Shown here piece by piece: positions 21,910 through 32,923 of a stretch of 64,000 nt of DNA; within the stretch, counting starts at the first letter, position 1; every line of letters starts with the position of its first letter. The notes below the pieces were generated by a model that saw nothing but the letters and a program-made list of their open reading frames with translations, searched no databases and was not told where the DNA came from. The DNA lies in contig JAUCEF010000005.1 of assembly GCA_033558025.1 (NCBI GenBank), positions 7,316,001 to 7,380,000 of the forward strand, given 5' to 3'. The translations under genes were made by a program, and so were the position numbers. The stretch is from Phytophthora sp. 'mugwort'. Lineage: Eukaryota > Oomycota > Peronosporomycetes > Peronosporales > Peronosporaceae.

Positions 21910-23235
21910 CTCCCCCTGGATCGAAAACTTCACTTGTACGTGACGTTCCGTCATTGGTAGAGGAGACGGTGCTTAGTTTAAAGAGCGTCTAGAATCTAGA
22001 ATCGTGGTTGCTGCTCAGGCCTTGCTACAATTAACTATGTAAAGGGCTCGCAACACGTTTGCCTTTTTTCTTATTCCGAGAGCTTAGTTCAGAACTTATG
22101 GTTTTATTATGCCGGCTGATTCAACAGCACCTCCTGCGCCCAAATGCCAGCGGATTGTGCGGCGGCCGGGTGAGGAGACAGAGGAGCAGCATCAGTGTGA
22201 AAAGAGAGCGCAGCATGAGCTATCTTACAGCAGTGTCCTCTCCTCCGGTGAGGATGATAGTGAAGACAACTCGTACAGTGGTGACGACGTCTCCGAGAGC
22301 TTCTGCAGAGCGAAAGGACTTCGGGTGAGGAGCCCGATGCCTATACTAGGGACGACAATGAGAAGGACCTGGAGCAACCCTTCTGAGAAGATGACCCCGA
22401 AAAACGCTGGCCCGTGTGGCAGATCGACGATACTCGTACCAACATTGAGGGTACCAAGAAGGTCAGTGTGCTCTGGGACTGGAGGGTAACACCGAACAGC
22501 CGTCGCTATGAATGTTAAGAGCGCCTGCTCTCATGATGGAGACACACGCGGAAGAAGTCACGCTGGCCGAGCGCTTTAAGGCAAGTGGCGAGCGTCATTT
22601 CGAGGCGGTTTGCAAGACCGACGACTATGGCAAAAGGATCATTGATGCCAGTGACGACTACAACTGCCTTTTAAAGGGTTGGAGATTGAGGCACGTGAAA
22701 TTGGTCGACCAGGTCTCATCCCTCACGACGTCGTCAAGAATTTCTTGGTGGACGATCGCGGAAGGTCGCGACCTGCTCAAGGGCTGTACTTGGAAGCAGT
22801 CTGCCAAGTCGGCTTCGAGCAGTTCGTTGCGACTTAGCGATTAACTGGCTTCAGAACGTCAGGTGGCCGTAGTGGATCGACACACTTGGCGACGGAGCCT
22901 TTTGACGATGGGGTCTTCTTGATGGGTGCCTAAAACCGGCACTATTATGGGCACTGCGTGGTTTTGCGTGCTGCAGAAGGTGGCACTGAAGCGCTCCATC
23001 TTCGATGACGACGAACACGGTGTCCTCCAAGAGCTGACTGTCCATCACAGAAATGGGCCGTGTTTTACGCCTTTGCGCGTCCGTTCCGCGTGTTCAAGCC
23101 TTGTGGGGAAGCGACTTGGGGTGTGTCTGGAGAGGATTTCATGGTTAGTTTTAAATCTTTGGACAACAAACTAAATGCCTTCACCATATATATTCATCTT
23201 TTTGCCTATATTGTGTTTGTGTGTGCTGGGTGACA
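21910..23235 (+). other. Antisense coding-like block inside the Copia element
   Basis: Between the end of RNase H and the 3' LTR lie about 1.3 kb that read as protein on the plus strand, opposite to gag-pol. From 22109 the frame gives SSVLSSGEDDSEDNSYSGDD (acidic/serine-rich). Other frames further on give KGLEIEAREIGRPGLIPHDV and WAVFYAFARPFRVFKPCGEA. Frames shift repeatedly. It may be a separate element inserted in the Copia or an old antisense gene of the element. The family was not recognised. Confidence 0.45.
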
Positions 23236-23239
23236 CCCA

Positions 23240-24749
23240 GTAACTCTCTCATTTTATCAAACCTTGGCCTTGTTAAAGCTTTCGTAAAAGTGTCTGCACA
23301 CAATTGGCTTGTGTTGCAAGAGTAGATAATGAACTCGTTCCGTGCTACTTGTTCTTAAGTACTTAATGTCGATGTGTTTGCCGTGAAAAGCTCCTGGTTG
23401 TTGCAGATGTTTATGCAACTTTGGTTGTCTTCCATTATCAATGTCGGCTTTGAGCTATCGTAGCCTAGTTCTTTTAGCAGTAGTTTAATGTAGATTAGCT
23501 CTTGCATGCTGTAGCACAGTGCAATTCCGTCGTTGAGAGAACAACAATGTCATGTCTTATTGAGACCCAACTAATTGGGCTGTTGCAGAACCTGGTGATG
23601 TATCCACCAATGCATCGATGTGTGTCTTGGCATGCTGCGTAGTCTGAGTCCGTCTATGTCATAAGATATTCACCTGATTGTGGAATTTTTAAGTTCTCCA
23701 CTCCACCGAAGACCTTTGTACCATTGAGGTGGTGCATTCCATGCCTTACAGCGTTCCAGTGAGGTAGACCAATGTTGTCTAGGTACTGACTGATCTCACG
23801 AATAAAGAAAGCGAGGTCAGGGCAAGTACCTATCATCAGGTACATGAACCTACCTACAGCTTTTCGTCTTAGATTCGTCGTCAGTAGGACAGTCTGTGGT
23901 ACTTAGCTTTTTCTATGATTGGAGTGCTCTTGGGATGACTGTCTAACGTCCATAATCTGTCAAGCACTTTGGTGGCATAGCTCTTCTGGTGTATGAAGAT
24001 TGAGCGATTTGAACGGTTCTTTTCGGTGGTCCAGCTAAAAGGTAGGATACACCCCCTAAATCGGTCATGTGGAACTCAGAGCTCAGGGCCATTTTAACCC
24101 GAGCAACGACTTGCTTGGACGGGGAGATGATCAATAGGTCATCGACGAAAAACCGAGATGTAACACGGTGCATTAAAAATAACCTTAAAGAACACGCAAC
24201 GGTTCTTAACTAAGCGAGTGAAGCCAAGACGTTCGAGGTACTGTGCAAAGGTATGGTGCCAGAATCGAGGCGCTTGCTTGAGACCGTAGAGGCTCTTACT
24301 AAGTCTGCAACCCGACCAGGATAATCCTTTGAGTTGAATCCCTTTGACTATTTCATGAAGATTTTCACGTCAAGTGAACCGTTCAGGAAATCTGTTTTAA
24401 CGTCCATCTGTTCAAACTGACAGTCAAGCGTTGCTGCAAGCGTGAGCAGCAGTCGAAGTACTTCCATTCGTACAACAAGTGAGAATATTTCAGTGTAATC
24501 AATCCCATACTTCTGCTGGAAACCTCTGATGACCAGGCGAGCTGTAAAGCGCACAACAAGACCGATTTCATCACGCTTACGCACGAAAACCCATCGGCAC
24601 TTAAAGTACCTTGCGGGCGTGTGGCCACCGTACCAGCGTCCATGTGCGGTCATCCATGAGTGATTTATATTCAGAAAGAGCAGCAGCGTGCCAGTCAGAT
24701 GCATGAGCGGAGCGCATGGCTTCCTTGTATGTCTTAGAGTCTGGGTCAT
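23240..24749 (-). pseudogene. Copia pol: reverse transcriptase and RNase H
   Basis: Minus strand. The RT start is FKCRWVFVRKRDEIGLVVRF, then QKYGIDYTEIFSLVVRMEV and DCQFEQMDVKTDFLNGSLD (catalytic D in MDVKTDFLNG). The second acidic block is FFVDDLLIISP near 24140, so the YVDD box has become FVDD. RNase H shows MEDNQSCINICNNQ and the terminal TKALTRPRFDKMRELLGV. Several stops and frame changes are present, so it is inactive. Confidence 0.85.
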
Positions 24750-25069
24750 AGCGGGCGGCTAAGAGGCAAACGGTGGTATGATGCCCGGTATGCTCATCTG
24801 CCAGGTCAATGGGCTCATTGAGCAGTAGCGCTTTAGATTAGATTTCAAGAGCGTCTTCCGTTTTGACTTTCTTAGCGGAATGGGAACACACGTCAGCATT
24901 AGTGGCCATTTAGAGTTGGTTGCGTTATAAAAGTTCACTGGGGGGGGGGCAGGAGTTCTCTTTGAACAGGTAAAGTGCTGAGTGAGTCTGGTGCGGCCCA
25001 TTCTAGGAACGTGAGTTTCGGAAATGTGTCCTCTTTGAACGTGACATCTCGGCTGTAAATGATTCTGTT

Positions 25070-25465
25070 TTATCTGTCGTGCTGAGAGTGATGAGTCGCA
25101 GGGGGGTCCTCGGAGGAGGAGCCACCAACTTTTGGTTTAGCAGCGGCGTCATCTTGGTCGGGATCGCCGTCCGGATTGTCAGCCGGGGGTATCGTGCCCG
25201 TGTTGAATAGCAGGGCGTCCGATGAGGTGGGCGAGGGTGGGTGGGATGACTTGGGCTTGGGCGGGTCGGGATCTTCTGCGTCGGAATTGCCAGCTGAGGT
25301 GTCGGAGTCGCCGTCGTATTCTTCTTGGTCGATGAATCCGAGGAGTCCTTGGCCGTCTAGCGCAGCACAAACGCGCGCGTTCCACACGGGAAAGTTGGGG
25401 CCGCTCAGGCGAGGGGAATCTTCACCGGTTTTCCCCAACGTTGGGCTCAAAACCTGTCGAGCCAT
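25070..25465 (-). pseudogene. Copia gag remnant
   Basis: Reads LSGPNFPVWNARVCAALDGQ then GLLGFIDQEEYDGD, the N-terminal gag signature of Ty1/Copia elements, followed by an acidic Pro/Ser-rich stretch ending near 25070. The nearest ATG (25465) lies within the LTR edge, so the native start is uncertain. No zinc knuckle is left. Confidence 0.75.
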
Positions 25466-25717
25466 GACTCGGCCACTTAGGCAGGTAGAGAGGACAGGAA
25501 GGAACATATGAAGGTGTTGACGGAGATTCGAAAAGTGAGTGTATTGATGAAGGAAGAGAGGAAGGGAGAGAGCCCCCTGTGGCGCAGAAGGCGAGCTACG
25601 TGGGTGCTTGAGCGCCACCAATCTAGTTTCAATTCTTAGGATCTAGACTCATATTTACGTCGTGCTAGTTTTTTACGATTTTCATGTACAAGTTGTGCGT
25701 CGGTACTAACATTGACA
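25455..25717 (-). repeat. Copia LTR (5' LTR of the minus-strand element)
   Basis: Pairs with 21646-21909. On the minus strand it is followed by GGTTTTGAGCCC, a plausible decayed primer-binding site (compare TGGTATCAGAGCC). Confidence 0.88.
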
Positions 25718-26577
25718 GTTGTGCATGCTGACGAAAAGTGGTTTTATATGCACCGCAACTGAAACACGTATTATCTGTCTGCAGATGGGCCCATTCCACG
25801 CCTTGTGACGAAGAACAATCAGCAGTGACGAGGGTCGTGATCCTGGCCGTCATTGCTCGACCATGCTACGACTCTCCCCCCCCGCACAAGATGTTCGACG
25901 GTAAGGTCGGTCTCTGGCCCATCTTCCAGTCCGGGAAGGCTACGCGCAACGGCAATAATCGACCTAAAGGCAAGGAGATCACCAGAACTGTCGAGATGAC
26001 AAAGGACGTCTACGAACGAATGCTAACGCAGCACGTGATCCCTGCCATTAAACAAATTTGGCCTGGTAAGTTGCGTAATTTTACAAATTGTTATTCTCAC
26101 CAGGCTATTATACTAATATTTTATTATTATCTTGCGATTTTACAGGTAAAAAAGGATGTAGTCATTCAGCAGGATAATGCATCGCCCCACCGTGCGTCCG
26201 ATCGACCAGCTGTGCGAGCGGCTGCCAACGATGGTGGATGAAAGATCACTTTCACCAATCAACCACCCCGTAGCCCAGACTTCAACGTCCTTGATATGGG
26301 CCTTTTTAACTCGCTGCGGTCACTGCAATACAAAACCGCGAACGATGGAGATCGACGGTTTGATCAAGGCTGTCGAATATGTCTTCGAGGAGATGGACAT
26401 CACCACCAACAACAGGTATTCTTGGCGCTACAGAGCGTAATGGAAGCGTCGATGCTTGTTGGCGGTGGCAACATCTACGAGATCCCCCACATTAGCAAAG
26501 ATGCGCAAATGAGTGCTGGCAGTCTTCCACTCTGTCTGCCACGCTCTGCTCAAGCGCTTCGTGCATCTCTTTAATTT
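25718..26577 (+). pseudogene. Mariner-like transposase, 3' part (split by Copia)
   Basis: Starts exactly at the Copia border with the catalytic block VHADEKWFYMHRN, then TRVVILAVIARPCYD, the second acidic block KDVVIQQDNASPHR (near 26155) and the third block SPDFNVLDMGLFNSL (near 26275). The C-terminus runs to the TAA at about 26574. An inserted 80-bp stretch with GT-AG ends (26066-26145) lies between blocks one and two and reads through in one frame. Frameshifts occur near 25765 and 26225. Confidence 0.8.
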
Positions 26578-27660
26578 ATTCACTTTAACATGTTTCTTTT
26601 TCTTCTGTTTGTCTACAGACAGTTTTGCTTTAATTCGTAGGTTGACTAGTTATAAAACTGACCGTAAAAATTAGGTCAGCCTGAGTGGTCAAATCACCTC
26701 AGCCATATAGTCTTTTATCCAATCAAAGAAAGCAAAATGCTAATTTTTTTTTTGTTGCCAAATAACACGATTGGTCAACGTAAATAGAAGCTAAAACCCA
26801 GCTAAGGCCTCGGAGCGCACCGCAAGGTTCATTTTGGTGTACACATTACCTTGAGGCTAGATCAATCATGGCCACAGCGAAGACTTAAGCGACCAGCAGG
26901 CAAAACGATAAAATAGGTTCACGAATAACTCCATGTGCGCTCGCCCAGCTATGCGCATTAAAAAATCATGGAAGTAAGGACATCTCGACGCTTCTAGTGC
27001 ATCTGTCCAGAGATCTCAGCTCTCCCTACTTTTTTACTTGGCGACGAATATGTGCAGGTGCACATTCTCTTTCGGACCGGAGGTAGTATGAAGTATTTAC
27101 TGACATTTAAAAACGCCGCAGGAGCGAAAGAAGCGACCCATTGCACCGCGCTGTAGTGTACAGTGGACATAGCGGTGTGGCACCCACATTTTCCTACGAA
27201 GCATTCCAAAGGTACGTCAGGGAGGCTATCGTGCGCTTCCACCAGCTTCCCTCAATGATCGACGCCACCCAGTGACCGCGTGCGACCGTAGAAGCCATCG
27301 TAGACGAGTTTCTTATAACATGCGCACATAGCTAAAAGTAGAAGGCAAATAGAGTAGAAAACACAACACGTTCATTTCATTGGTAACGGTTGCATGTACA
27401 CTGACCCTTCACAGCTGAAGCACCACCACGCAACACACACATCGATCATATCGAGCACCAGCTTGACCTCCGACTTCCTAACGCGTACAGTCGCATCCGT
27501 GCGCACCAACTGCTCGCCTTTGAAAAGGTTTCCAGTTCGGTCGCCCCTCGTTTCAGCAACCAGTATTTGGAGGGACTTTCGAGGAGGTCGGAGGACGTTA
27601 AGTTGCTAAAAATATTATTAACGTTAATAAAGTTTTAAACGCAGATTACTCAAAGCCAAC
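26578..27660. other. Intergenic, no gene recognised
   Basis: AT-rich 3' flank of the mariner, then unassigned sequence. A short peptide-like frame at about 27440-27606 (plus; HQLDLRLPNAYSRIRAHQLL) looks protein-like but could not be assigned or extended. Confidence 0.4.
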
Positions 27661-27670
27661 ACCAGCGAGC

Positions 27671-27720
27671 ACATAAGCTCGTCGTGTGCGACCCCGCAGC
27701 CAATAGGCAAGAACCTGGCG
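27671..27720 (+). pseudogene. HIBADH fragment (N-terminal block)
   Basis: ACATAAGCTCGTCGTGTG followed by CGACCCCG is nearly identical to 36912-36936 in the intact 3-hydroxyisobutyrate dehydrogenase gene (peptide HKLVVCDP). After this the match decays. It is in the same orientation as the intact gene 9 kb downstream. Confidence 0.6.
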
Positions 27721-29170
27721 GAAGTTGTAATCTTTGGGTACATCTGAGTCTTTTTGCCTGGCTTATGTGATTGCTGCTGGCGTTGTGTTATGCGTCCTAG
27801 TCGATGTTTCCGCGTTCGATTGGTTGTATCGACGCGCCCAAATCGACCTGCAACTGAACCAGTTGGCGACGAACCGGGTCACCAAACTGACCCGGGGATC
27901 ACAAATCCTAAACAAATGCATAATCAGTAATGTAGGATTGAAATGCTGTGATCCTCTGTCGCTGTTCAGTTTTTGCAGCGCTGGTGATCGTGTTGGTGAC
28001 CTCCGTGGTGCTGGCGTTTGCGCTCGTCGAACCACCTACACCAAAAATTGCGCGAATCTGGGCGGCCAGCACTCCCTGGCGAACCAAGGTAAGCGCCATA
28101 CCTTCTGCTTGGTCATGTTCAGACCCTTCCACTTGGAATCCAGTGCCGGGTACGTTTCCTGGAACTGCTTGACGACATCATCGCCTAGGGTGTTGCATGC
28201 ACGCTCGAGTGGACTTGGTCGCTTTCGCAAAGTGTATCTTCTACGAGGGGGTGCTTGTCGTGAGCCCCCCCCCCCAGCTTTGTCGCCTCGCTTCTTATGG
28301 TAGGTCGCTCATGCTTCTGGGAAGTGAACATGCCACCAAAAAAAAAAAAATCCAAATTTGGCCTCTGAATGTTGCGGTGACCCAGGTCGTCGCCAACCGT
28401 TTCAACTCGACCGGAAGCCCAAACGCACTTGAGTTAGCAATGGTCACCACTAAGTACGTAATCGGACTTAGTCAAAACCTTTCTGTACTTTGTACCATAT
28501 GGAATGGGTTTTGGCCAATTCCCAAACAATTTGAGAATTGTATTGGCCGATTCAACTAAACCGACCAGTTGAATTGGCCAATACAACGCTACAGCAGACG
28601 CGTCGAGAAAAAAATAGGCGTCGTGTTACGTTCCCCAACTGCTTTGCATAGACAGGACATTGATCACCATCCACAACACCAACCCATACCAACCAAACCC
28701 AACTAGTTGGAGTTTGGTTGGCAACCTCAACCCCGGATACCACTAAGTACAAAATTTATGCCGCAAGATTCGCCCTTATTTCTCTATGTTTGATTCGATT
28801 TGTAGAGAATTGGGGTGATGTCGTACGAATGTTGAGTGGATATGGCGACGACTTGGAGTATAATCTGTCTCCAGACAACTGAAGCTTCTGTCGGCACGCG
28901 GTACCTACCAGAACACCTGCGTGAGCTGCTGCAGCCGCGCTGATTAAATATGTCAAGTTACCGCACTATCTTCAGCTTCTGTATTTCCTTTCTCCACCCT
29001 GACCCCACGTCGAGATCATGCATTGGCTCTATCAGACGCCAATAAAGTGTATACATCAGCAGTCGAAGGCCGCGCCGTCAAGCTAGCAATAGATACTCGC
29101 TAAATTCACAGAGTCTACTGCGGCACTGAGTCGAAAAGCAAAAATGATTGTATTGTATGTAGCTAGTTTT
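27721..29170. other. Unassigned sequence between HIBADH fragment and MULE
   Basis: No gene assigned. A minus-strand frame at 28036-28190 (GDDVVKQFQETYPALDSKW) looks like genuine protein but no family was recognised. A C-run and an A-run lie near 28266 and 28338. Confidence 0.4.
28538..28586. repeat. 20-bp inverted repeat
   Basis: TTGTATTGGCCGATTCAACT (28538-28557), a 9-base spacer, then its reverse complement with one mismatch (28567-28586). About 100 bp on (28687-28722) is a second composite palindrome around CCAACTAGTTGG. Possible MULE or MITE ends. Confidence 0.6.
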
Positions 29171-29174
29171 CACT

Positions 29175-29985
29175 CTAGGCTGCCTCTGGACTTCTGCAAA
29201 ATACGCCCCTGCTAGTCAAAAAGAGGTACCGAAAGCGAAGGTATGAAACCTGCTCTCTTGATATGTTTGATACTGGCATGTTGCGCACCATGCACGCGAA
29301 GAAAAGCAGTGTTAGTGGACCGCAACTGTTCAAATCTTCTTGACGTGGTCCGTGCTGGCGGGCTGGTTTAAGGTTGCCCGCATACTCTCCAAAATACTCG
29401 TCGAGGACGTTGCAGACCGCTTTATAGTAAGTGTTGGTCTGCATCGGATCAAAAATCACTTTCTGCCCCTTGTTGAAGTCGAAAACTGCCCTGCCCAGTG
29501 TGCATCTAGCACTGGCTTAAGCACAAGCCGATTTCCGCTTTGAAACGGCGAGCTAGCAATCACTTGGCGCTTCGTGGACTCATCATGCACTCTTGCATAG
29601 AGTGGGTCCACCCCTCCAATAAGACTTAGCCCTTGAGCGTCAAGATCTTGCTCTATAAGATGACTTATCACCAGTTCAAGCACGAGTCGTCCAACCATTC
29701 TGAGCGTCTGAAGTAAGCCATTTCGCGTACACCAACCTTCTCAAATCTAGTCTCGATATTCGTCTTCAAGCTCACAGTTTCCATTCTTTTTGCACAGGCC
29801 TGCATATTCACAGTCATACATTTATTCAGTGGACTAGGCATCGATATCCGAGTAAGGCGTGACGCTCTTATCCCCGACGCGAGATCGCTCACAGCAGCCA
29901 GCTTCGGTGATTCGTCGTGCCAATCTCGCACGGTAATGATATCTTTTTCCGCGAAAGTACCTAGCTTCTTGATAGAAACTCCCAT
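29175..29985 (-). pseudogene. C48 (Ulp1-like) cysteine peptidase domain
   Basis: Shows the Ulp1 catalytic layout: WLDDSC near 29690, the His block LVLKPVLDAHWAGQFSTSTR near 29500, the Asp block VIFDPMQTNTYYKAV near 29450 and the Gln/Cys block QEDLNSCGPLTLLFFACMVR near 29330. The His-Asp-Gln-Cys set is preserved in order. One frameshift lies near 29690. Such domains cleave SUMO or SUMO-like proteins in host enzymes; here the domain is the C-terminal part of a MULE gene. Confidence 0.78.
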
Positions 29986-30531
29986 TGGGCCAGAATCATG
30001 GTCACTTGGGAGTGACGTTCAATACATGTTGATTCCTGCGACACACTTGCTGACATAGTTCTTGGGAATGCGATCGAAACCGTTCGGTAAAAAACACTTT
30101 CTGCTTTCGGGCGAGGACCACGATCGCTGTTGACTTCCAAGACGGTGCGTCTACGTGCGTGATACTGCTGACAACTGGCAACGCGTCAGCGACGTGAACT
30201 GCGTGCGATCGTATTTCGCACAAGAGATAGATCCTTGAGTGGAACTAGTGTTCCCTGAACTAGAGCTTTTGCTTCCTCTACTGACGTATCCATCCAGAGC
30301 TTTTTGGCCTCACGAGCTTGTTTCCGTCTGATTTTTGGTCTCCCCTTGCGTTTCACGCTCGTCCCGACTCGAAACTTGCCAGTAATATCGTTGGAGCTGA
30401 AACCGCCTCCGCTACTCTCGACCTCACTGTCACCGCTAGCTTTCGTGCGGCGCTTTCGAAATATCGGTTTTCGTACCGAAGGGTTGGTATCTTTAACTGG
30501 GGGCTGAAGCCTGTACACTGCCGCGTCCAAG

Positions 30532-30636
30532 TCCAACTCGTTGGTGTCCAAGCCCAATTGGTTGGTCTCCATCTCCAAATGGTTGGTGGCCAAACCCGAC
30601 TGGTTGGGCTCCAAGCCTAACTGGTTGGTATCGTGC
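30532..30636 (-). repeat. Five 21-bp coding repeats (7-residue units)
   Basis: Five tandem 21-bp units encode on the minus strand TNQLGLE, PNQSGLA, TNHLEME, TNQLGLD and TNELDLD. They lie in the linker between the MULE transposase and the Ulp1 region. The units have diverged but stay in frame. Confidence 0.8.
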
Positions 30637-32923
30637 ACAGCAGGTGGCTGGAAGACACCGGCTGGACTGTCTTTACCAATAGCCGTTTCATGGGTTTGGC
30701 AGTCTTAACCGGAATTTGCTTCTCCCTCACCACTGCTTTATCAGCGAGGTTGTATCTCTTCTTCGTTTTGCCAGGAGTAATGAGCTGGTACCTTTGTGCG
30801 CCATCCGCGTTACTATCGGATGACACCATATCGTGTACTCAGCGAATAACTCGGTTTGTTTCGGCAAGTAAACGATCCCTCTCCATCATGGAAGCATCTA
30901 TGCTACTCAGAACAGCACTCTCCATGTGCATGGTTCTCCGTCGACCCCTTCTGAGCTTGCATCCGCACAATCCACACTCGTATCCACCACATAATTGTTG
31001 CCCACCGAACAATTGGAATTGCTCCTTACCACAGTATCCTCCCCATCGCTGCTATCTACCGTCGGTTTTGATCTCATAGTTGGGGGCACAGTGGACTCAT
31101 CCGTTAGCTCATCGTTGTATTATTCATCGTGACCCTCTCTGTCGGATTCTCGAGTAGCTTGTCCGGGATTTCTATCCCCATTCTGACTTTCAAATGCCCG
31201 GCCATGTACTTGGCTGAAGTGTTGCAGTGGTTGGTACCGCACCTTGTCTGACACATTCGCCAAAATCTCACAATGCCTCAGCCATTAGGACAAATGTTCG
31301 AGTTCCTTGAGAGCTCATTGCCTCCACGACACCCGCAGCTATATCCATTGCCATCTTCGATGTCGTTGTCCCGTTCAGGACAGCGTGCTCCACGGACCGC
31401 ATGTGCAAAAGCTTGAACGCGAAATGCGGAGCAGGAGACATCATCATCAGTCTCGCCGTCCACTGGCCGATTTACTTCTGCTTGTAGTAACCACCGAGGA
31501 TACAGATAACTCTCTGGAATCACTTTCTTCTTTTCATCACAGACCGCATGAACATTGTGTGGTGACATGGAAGTAACAAAGTGGGCATGAAAAACCGGAG
31601 CATACATATGACTGATCGAACGAGCAAATAAAAAACAGTTACTCATTAGAAGATACTAACATATCAAAAACGACTGAGCACTTACCGAAACATTCACACT
31701 ATACTCCCTCTCTGTTTGCAAAGTCGCAGCTGAACGATTCCATCTTGCAGCCATAGACCTTCATACGCACGGGATTCGCTTTTAAAAAGATCGTACTCCT
31801 TGCGAACCAAATCAAAAGCATGCGGACTGACGAGCACTGCCAGACGAAGCAGCATTTCGTCTGCACCATGGTAGTAGCGCGATCCCAACACGTTGAATCG
31901 AGACGCATATTCGAATTCAGCAGTAGACTGCAAAACGTGGAGTGTTTCTACACATTCGTCTAGATACATGTCTGGCTTGAGAATTTCCTTGAGCGCACTC
32001 CATGCGGATTCAAGACTGACTCGAAATCAAACATCATAACGTTAGAATATGCGCAATGGAACCACACAATATTCGTATGCATACCGATTGTTTGTGTGGT
32101 TACCCAGATGAGCTACATGTCCCCTCTCGTATACAGTCCAAATTTCCTTACACGAATGCCAGTTGCGAAAAAAATCCAGAAGAGGGTGCTTGGGTTTTGG
32201 CAGCTCCCCCTGCTCGTCGAATTCGTCCAAAAGGTAGTACATGTACCGAAGACCACGATCGTACTCTGCTTCATCCCTCGTTAACCATCATATCAACAGA
32301 ATCCTCTACACGATCCACATCCACTGCGTTGCGACCACCATACACACTCTTCGCCATCTCCGTGCGTAGGTAGTTTTCTAGATGTAATGGCAAATCAAGA
32401 CCCGAGCAAAGGAGATTCCCGCTTTAACAACCATTGCCTGTAATTCTGATGCCAACCGTGGTGGCATTTCCGGCCAAAGTATTCCGGAATGAAAAACTTG
32501 GTCAAACTGTAGTGTGCATCATGAAGACAATCGTTTCGTCGTATCATGTGTTGCAAACGCAAAGTTAGCTTCTTTCTTTGCGTCCTAGCTGAAGTTGAAC
32601 GTGACACTACCCAGTCCGCATCGGCATATCCCGACTCAACTTGCCGCTGTCCAAATGGCGCGATTGTCTCCCCAGAGTAGGACGGTAGCAAAGGCCGTGA
32701 GACTCCCTGATCTCTAATACTGCTTAACCTTTTGAGTCCGGTATCCCCCAGGACCCCCCCCCCCCCCCCCTTGCCGCACAATAATTTCCTTAACGAAGGC
32801 TATCTGACGGGCTGCGGTGGTGCTCAGAGTAGTGCTTGTCGGTACTAGCCCGGTATTGGCTGTGGAGACGGTGCTGGCTCTGAAGAAGTTGCTACCGGAG
32901 AAGAAGTTGCTGCCTATGGCCAC

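Larger units (their letters stand above)
21646..25717 (-). mobile_element. Ty1/Copia retrotransposon inserted in mariner
   Basis: A minus-strand element bounded by LTRs of 264 bp (21646-21909) and 263 bp (25455-25717), which differ at roughly 20 sites by eye. The purine tract CCAGGGGGAG (minus strand) abuts the 21.9-kb LTR. Flanks are GTTGC and GTTGT, an imperfect 5-bp target duplication. Order on the minus strand: gag (25465-25070), integrase C-terminal region and linker (about 25001-24759), reverse transcriptase (24749-23943), RT-RNase H connection (23845-23654) and RNase H (to about 23235). Stops and deletions make it defective. Confidence 0.9.
29175..32923 (-). mobile_element. MULE (Mutator-like) element with Ulp1/C48 peptidase region
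   Basis: Minus strand, read 5'-3' from 32923. A Ser/Thr-rich leader comes first. Then comes a MULE transposase C-terminal half: WHSCKEIWTVYERGHVAHLG with NHTNNR near 32125, VLVSPHAFDLVRKEYDLF near 31810, and a SWIM-like Cys region (YSCGCRGGNELSRNSNICPN) near 31310. A long basic/acidic linker (31100-30190) and finally a C48-type cysteine peptidase domain (29985-29175) follow. Stops and frameshifts break it into many pieces. MULEs that carry Ulp1-like domains are known in plants (Kaonashi type). No TIRs were fixed. Confidence 0.72.

Noticed and set aside
26066..26145. Intron in the mariner transposase 3' part
   Set aside because: It has GT-AG ends, but removing 80 bp puts the second catalytic block out of frame, whereas read-through keeps it in frame; treated as an insertion.
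27734..28303. 189-codon plus-strand frame
   Set aside because: No recognisable motif, composition drifts along its length, and it starts at a non-ATG codon; probably chance.
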